Of a DNA stretch of 64,000 nt, positions 60,323 to 64,000 are shown in pieces. How positions within the stretch are numbered: position 1 is the stretch's first letter; the number at the start of each line of letters is the position of its first letter. Source of the stretch: Heterostelium album PN500 (Eukaryota > Evosea > Eumycetozoa > Acytosteliales > Acytosteliaceae). The notes beneath the pieces were generated by a model. The model saw only the letters and a list, made by a program, of their open reading frames with translations, had not been told where the DNA came from and made no database searches. The stretch spans positions 1,550,001 through 1,614,000 of the forward strand of contig NW_008805064.1 of NCBI RefSeq assembly GCF_000004825.1, in the 5' to 3' direction. Made by a program: the position numbers and the translations under genes.

Positions 60323-61139
60323 ATGATAATGATGGGAAGTAGATTGAATAGAGTACTTTGTTATGAGATTGATAGATTGAGACCTACTCAATGCGCTGCT
60401 GGTATGAAGCATGTACAACGCAAAGTAAATGAACTAAAGACATTGAAAGAAGAGAAAGGTGCTGATAAAGTAATTGAGTTTCTCTATGGTCATCCTGCAC
60501 CCGTAATCTTAAAACAAAACGATATATATTTAATTGATAATCATCATCTATGTCGGTAATGTATTTAAACAACAAATCATATTAAGAATATAGGATATAG
60601 ATAATCATAACTAACTAGCTAATTTATAAATGGATACCATCTTGATATCTTGATATCTAATCTTATATAAAAACAGTGCATTATATGAATTAAAAGGAGA
60701 ATTCTTTGAAGATTTAGATTTCAGTAAATACGATAAGGATTTCGATGGAAAGGTGTCAGGCGATCCAAAGTGTTTTGTAAAGGTGGTTTCCGACTTGACA
60801 GACAAACAGACAATGCAAGAGTTTTGGGAGAAGATGGAGGAAGAACGTTGGGTGCATCCCTACGATCACAATGGAAACGGACCGCTGCCACACCACGAGA
60901 TTCCAAGTCACATCAAAGATTTGAAAGACGACATCTGGAGAAGTGTTGCAGCACTTGTAAAGATTCAAGGTGGATTCAAAAAGTCGATGGTTCCCTACGC
61001 AGAATTCCGTTGGGCAAACTTCTTTAGAGGTGAACTCCAATCGGATTGCGACCTTCCATTCGAAGAGCTAGTTGACAAATCAATGAAACTATCTAAAAGT
61101 TCTAAAGCCAAAGAATTACCTGGATTCACTGGATTATAA
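60323..61139 (+). CDS. ParB-like nuclease-fold protein (ParBc_2 type)
   Basis: Exons 60323-60555 and 60677-61139 give 231 residues. The N-terminal part has the ParBc_2 pattern: EIDRLRPTQCAAGMKHVQRK, a helical stretch, PAPVILKQNDIYLIDNHHLCR and, across the intron, RALYELKG. The pair of histidines at DNHHLCR is the conserved core of this family. The C-terminal half (VHPYDHNGNGPLP, DDIWRSVAALVKIQGGFKK, YAEFRWANFFRGEL) is typical of the same bacterial proteins. ParBc_2 proteins are mainly bacterial and of unknown biological role, so old gene transfer with later intron gain is plausible. Start is uncertain: ATG codons at 60323, 60329 and 60332 are all usable. Confidence 0.8.
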
Positions 61140-61294
61140 TTTATAACTAACTAAAACTATATTCATTTTGAAAAAAGAAAGATCTATACTGTCAGAATAT
61201 ATTGTTATAACTATTTTATTGAGAATTAGATATGTTTATTTATTTTATCTTTTTTTGTTTAACAACAACTTTATTGTTAATATATTAATTATTT

Positions 61295-63110
61295 CTAAAC
61301 AGTTCTATTCCAATGATCGATGAAATCACCGTCCTGTCCAATAGTGTCGACTTGAATGGTATTGGAGGTCGGTGTAATAATGGTTCTAATCATATGTGGA
61401 AGTTTGTGAGCGACCTCGATATAGTCATAGTCTTTGACTTTGAGAATGGTGGTTGCACCCCAAGCACCGTCACCCATGTAGACGGTTCCGAGTGGATTCT
61501 CCTCTCCACCCAGCAGTGGCTTCGATCTCTTGTAGAGATGGTAGTGATTCTCGTAGGCAACGGTGAGATTGTAACGATCAAAGATTGGCGACCAGTTGTC
61601 ACGCGCAGAAATCGTGATTTCATAGTCTGCCTTGACGTAGGTCGATGGATAGACAGCGATATGATAGATTCCAAACTTGAATTTGGCAGCGGAACTAGAG
61701 AGTGCGCTCTCGAGGAATTGATTTTGATCGGAGATCGGTGTGACTACCCAGCTGTCCAAGACAACAATGAAAATGTCGGCGGTGATTGCGTGCGAGTGGT
61801 AGGTTGGACGTTGAAGTGGATCCATCGATTGGAGACCGGTTTGGAATGCCAAATATCTAGTGTAGAATTGAACATCCGATGCCTTTGATTTCCAGCCAGA
61901 CGATTCGTGGTTACCGATTCCACCGATCAATGGAACGGTGTATCCGGTCGGTGTTTGGAGATATTGATTCCACTTGTCGAACCAATTGTCCCAGACACGA
62001 TAGCAACTACAGAAACCGTCGTCGTATGCCAAGTCACCTCCGACCATGGCGAACAGCGGCTCGGTTTCGGCGGCATGCTTGGAGAGGTCGTTTCCGACTT
62101 CGGAGACAGCCATGTCACCACCAGTAATATAAGTGACAGCGGTGCTACTGTCGCCTGGCGCAGTTCTAAACTTACGCTCCTCAAACAAATAAATATTTCC
62201 ATTAGCTTCGTAACCGACGGAAACATAATAGGTGGTACCTGGTATCAATCCAAGCAAGTCGGCCCAGTGGACATAACGATCCTCTTCGACGATGTTGTCC
62301 ATCTTGAAAAATGTGGAATTGATAGTATTTGCATATGGATTGATAAAATCTGCAACTGGGATGGTCTTTGAACTCAAACTTGAGCCATGTGAAACGGTAT
62401 CCAACAAAGCAAACGATCTAACTGGTAAGTCGTTACTCTGATAGTTGACAATCATCGATACTCTCAAATCCTGTGGAACTGTCAAAATAAAATTACAAAC
62501 TTTTCCACTTGGACAACTAACACCATCAATTTGTCTTGAAATTTGTGATGTTACTCTCTGTTGAAAAAAAAAAAAAATTAGATATATAGAATTCTTATTC
62601 TTATTATTATGAATACTATAAATATTTTATACTTACAAATGGATATAATGCAACACATAAATTAAAAGTGAAAACACACATAATAAAAGCGACAGCAGTA
62701 AATCCAATAACTGCAAGTGTAATCCAATACCATTTGAGAGCCTTAATTCCAGCGTAGACCGATGTGATGTAACGGAAAATGAATCCACTGTGCTCTGGTT
62801 TACGATAGGTTGGCACTTGTTTCATGATGGTGAAGAAACCGGTCAACCAGAGGAATGTCATGAGGATGGCTCCACCGTACCAAGGAATTCCATTGAAACC
62901 AACGGAAACCCAAATAAACAGTGGACAGGCCATCCAGAAGCAGAGGAACGTCCAATAGAAAGCGTGTCTCACACAGTCTTTCTTTGGATAACTCTCTTTT
63001 TTGAAATGAACATATCCACAAATAAATGTAATAATACAGGCAATGAGTGTCAGCAGTAAGATACAAGCTTCACAAATCAAATAATAGGTTGTGTGATATG
63101 ACAAACCCAT
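61295..63110 (-). CDS. Membrane-anchored calcineurin-like (purple-acid-phosphatase type) metallophosphoesterase
   Basis: Exon 1 (63110-62637) and exon 2 (62557-61295) give 578 residues. The N-terminal 158 residues hold four or five TM segments (YLICEACILLLTLIACIITF, AFYWTFLCFWMACPLFIWV, GAILMTFLWLTGFFTIM, YWITLAVIGFTAVAFIMCV). A fibronectin-III-like domain follows, then the phosphoesterase domain with metal motifs GGDMAV, GGDLAYDDG, GGIGNHES, GIYHIAVYPS and ENHYHLYKR. These match the purple-acid-phosphatase subgroup, which works outside the cytosol. The TM-region fusion makes it membrane-bound, with the enzyme domain probably lumenal or extracellular. Substrate is unknown. Confidence 0.9.
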
Positions 63111-64000
63111 TATTTTTTATTTTTTTTGTTTTTTAATTATTTGTTATCTGTTCTCTTTTTTTAAGTTTTTTTAGTTTTTCACACACAACAATCGATTGTT
63201 GATCAATTTGTAGTTTTCTTGATGACGACGTGTGTGGAGCGAGCGAGTTGTTGCTTTTAAAAGAAAGTGTGAAGGCTGATCTTATTAATAGAAGAATAAG
63301 TATTGTATGAATTTAGAAGGAAGCAGAGTTTGCCAGGTGGTCAAATGTGTGATTTTTCTATTTTTAAATAAAAAAATATTGTTTTTTCAATTGATGATTT
63401 TAACAAAAAGGTAATGTTACAAATTATATTATATATTTTAAGTAAAAAGTAAAAATGAATGATGTTTTTTCCCTCATGTTGTTTTTATAAAAACAATTTA
63501 TAAAATTGAAAAAAAATTTAAAATTTGCAACTTAAACTGTTCAGGATAGAATTGACCATAAGGAATGAAAGAATTTATCCCTTCATCTAAAACAAAAAAA
63601 GACAAACATAAATATCAATGCAACACACTTTCATTAAAATCTCAATCTGATTTTTGAATCTCATAAAAAAAAATATTTGTAAATATCGGGCGCAGTCTGA
63701 TTGGCTACCGATGAATTTTTAAAAAAAAGATCTTTTTTGTTTTGTTTGTGGATTGTGGTAAAAAAACTTAACACAACTACACAACACAATGCAATGACAA
63801 ACAAACAAACAATTTTATAACAACAAAACAATTGGTAAAATTGCTTATTATTAAGTTAATTAATTCGACATGTATGAAAGAGATAGTATTTTTATTCAGT
63901 TACTATTTATTTGTTAACTATAAAAATGTTGACCTTACATTGAAAGATTAGTGAAAACTTATTTTTATTCTTTTATTCATTTATTCTAAGAGTGATGATT
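63111..64000. other. Intergenic, promoter of the metallophosphoesterase gene
   Basis: AT-rich DNA to the window end with a GC-richer patch at 63220-63290 (GACGACGTGTGTGGAGCGAGCGAG). CAAA/ACACAAC-type repeats lie near 63770-63830. No gene is seen; a gene beyond the right edge cannot be excluded. Confidence 0.45.

Noticed and set aside
1-64000. tRNA, rRNA, CRISPR or intact retrotransposon
   Set aside because: I scanned for T-loop-like GGTTCGAATCC boxes, direct-repeat arrays and reverse-transcriptase motifs and found none; the few GTTCGA hits lie in coding regions.

Overview
The window is nuclear DNA of a dictyostelid social amoeba. Intergenic DNA is extremely AT-rich, with long A/T homopolymers and AAT/CAA triplet runs. 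Introns are short (about 50-130 bp) and AT-rich, with GTAAGT/GTATGT-type donors and TAG acceptors. Proteins carry Asn, Gln, Thr and Ser tracts. Several families are typical of the group: FNIP-repeat F-box proteins, HssA/B-like small Gly/Ser proteins, a crystal-protein-like carboxylesterase and a gluA-like beta-glucosidase. Highly expressed enzymes use many C-ending codons, so the genome is less extreme than that of D. discoideum. I cannot name the species. Exon structures were built by hand from splice signals and reading-frame continuity.

Layout. 1-0.8 kb: 5' part of an unknown gene. 2.5-5.7 kb: secreted GH38 alpha-mannosidase. 6.6-7.1 kb: small secreted protein. 8.1-13.4 kb: six-exon MORN-repeat TKL kinase. 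13.4-14.9 kb: tyrosyl-DNA-phosphodiesterase-like protein. 15.7-16.2 kb: ependymin-like secreted protein. 16.4-29.7 kb: an accessory region with two intact tandem F-box/FNIP genes, a third broken by a one-base insertion and two FNIP relics, plus two intact HssA/B-like genes (one in a nearly identical 590-bp duplication pair) and two HssA/B-like relics. This region also holds an ~11-TM membrane protein and the cohesin acetyltransferase Eco1/ESCO.

30-64 kb is mostly housekeeping and lysosomal or secreted genes: a DUF2804 protein, carboxylesterase, COP9 signalosome subunit 4, a convergent pair of related F-box/LRR-like genes, an RCC1-RasGEF, an RPA32-like protein, GH3 beta-glucosidase, dynein light intermediate chain, another FNIP protein, a 52-residue Cys-rich mini-protein, a ParB-like nuclease-fold protein (possibly of bacterial origin) and a membrane-anchored metallophosphoesterase.

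Functional themes are lysosomal/secreted glycan and ester hydrolysis (GH38, GH3, carboxylesterase, metallophosphoesterase), genome maintenance (TDP1-like, Eco1, RPA32-like), signalling and ubiquitin control (kinase, RasGEF, CSN4, F-box/FNIP) and microtubule transport (DLIC). Nothing suggests that neighbouring genes form operons. I found no tRNA, rRNA, CRISPR array or intact transposon. The most notable structures are the joint HssA-like/FNIP duplication pattern, a pair of overlapping perfect palindromes at 15.4 kb, and a GC-elevated intergenic island at 1.7-2.2 kb with nested complementary segments.
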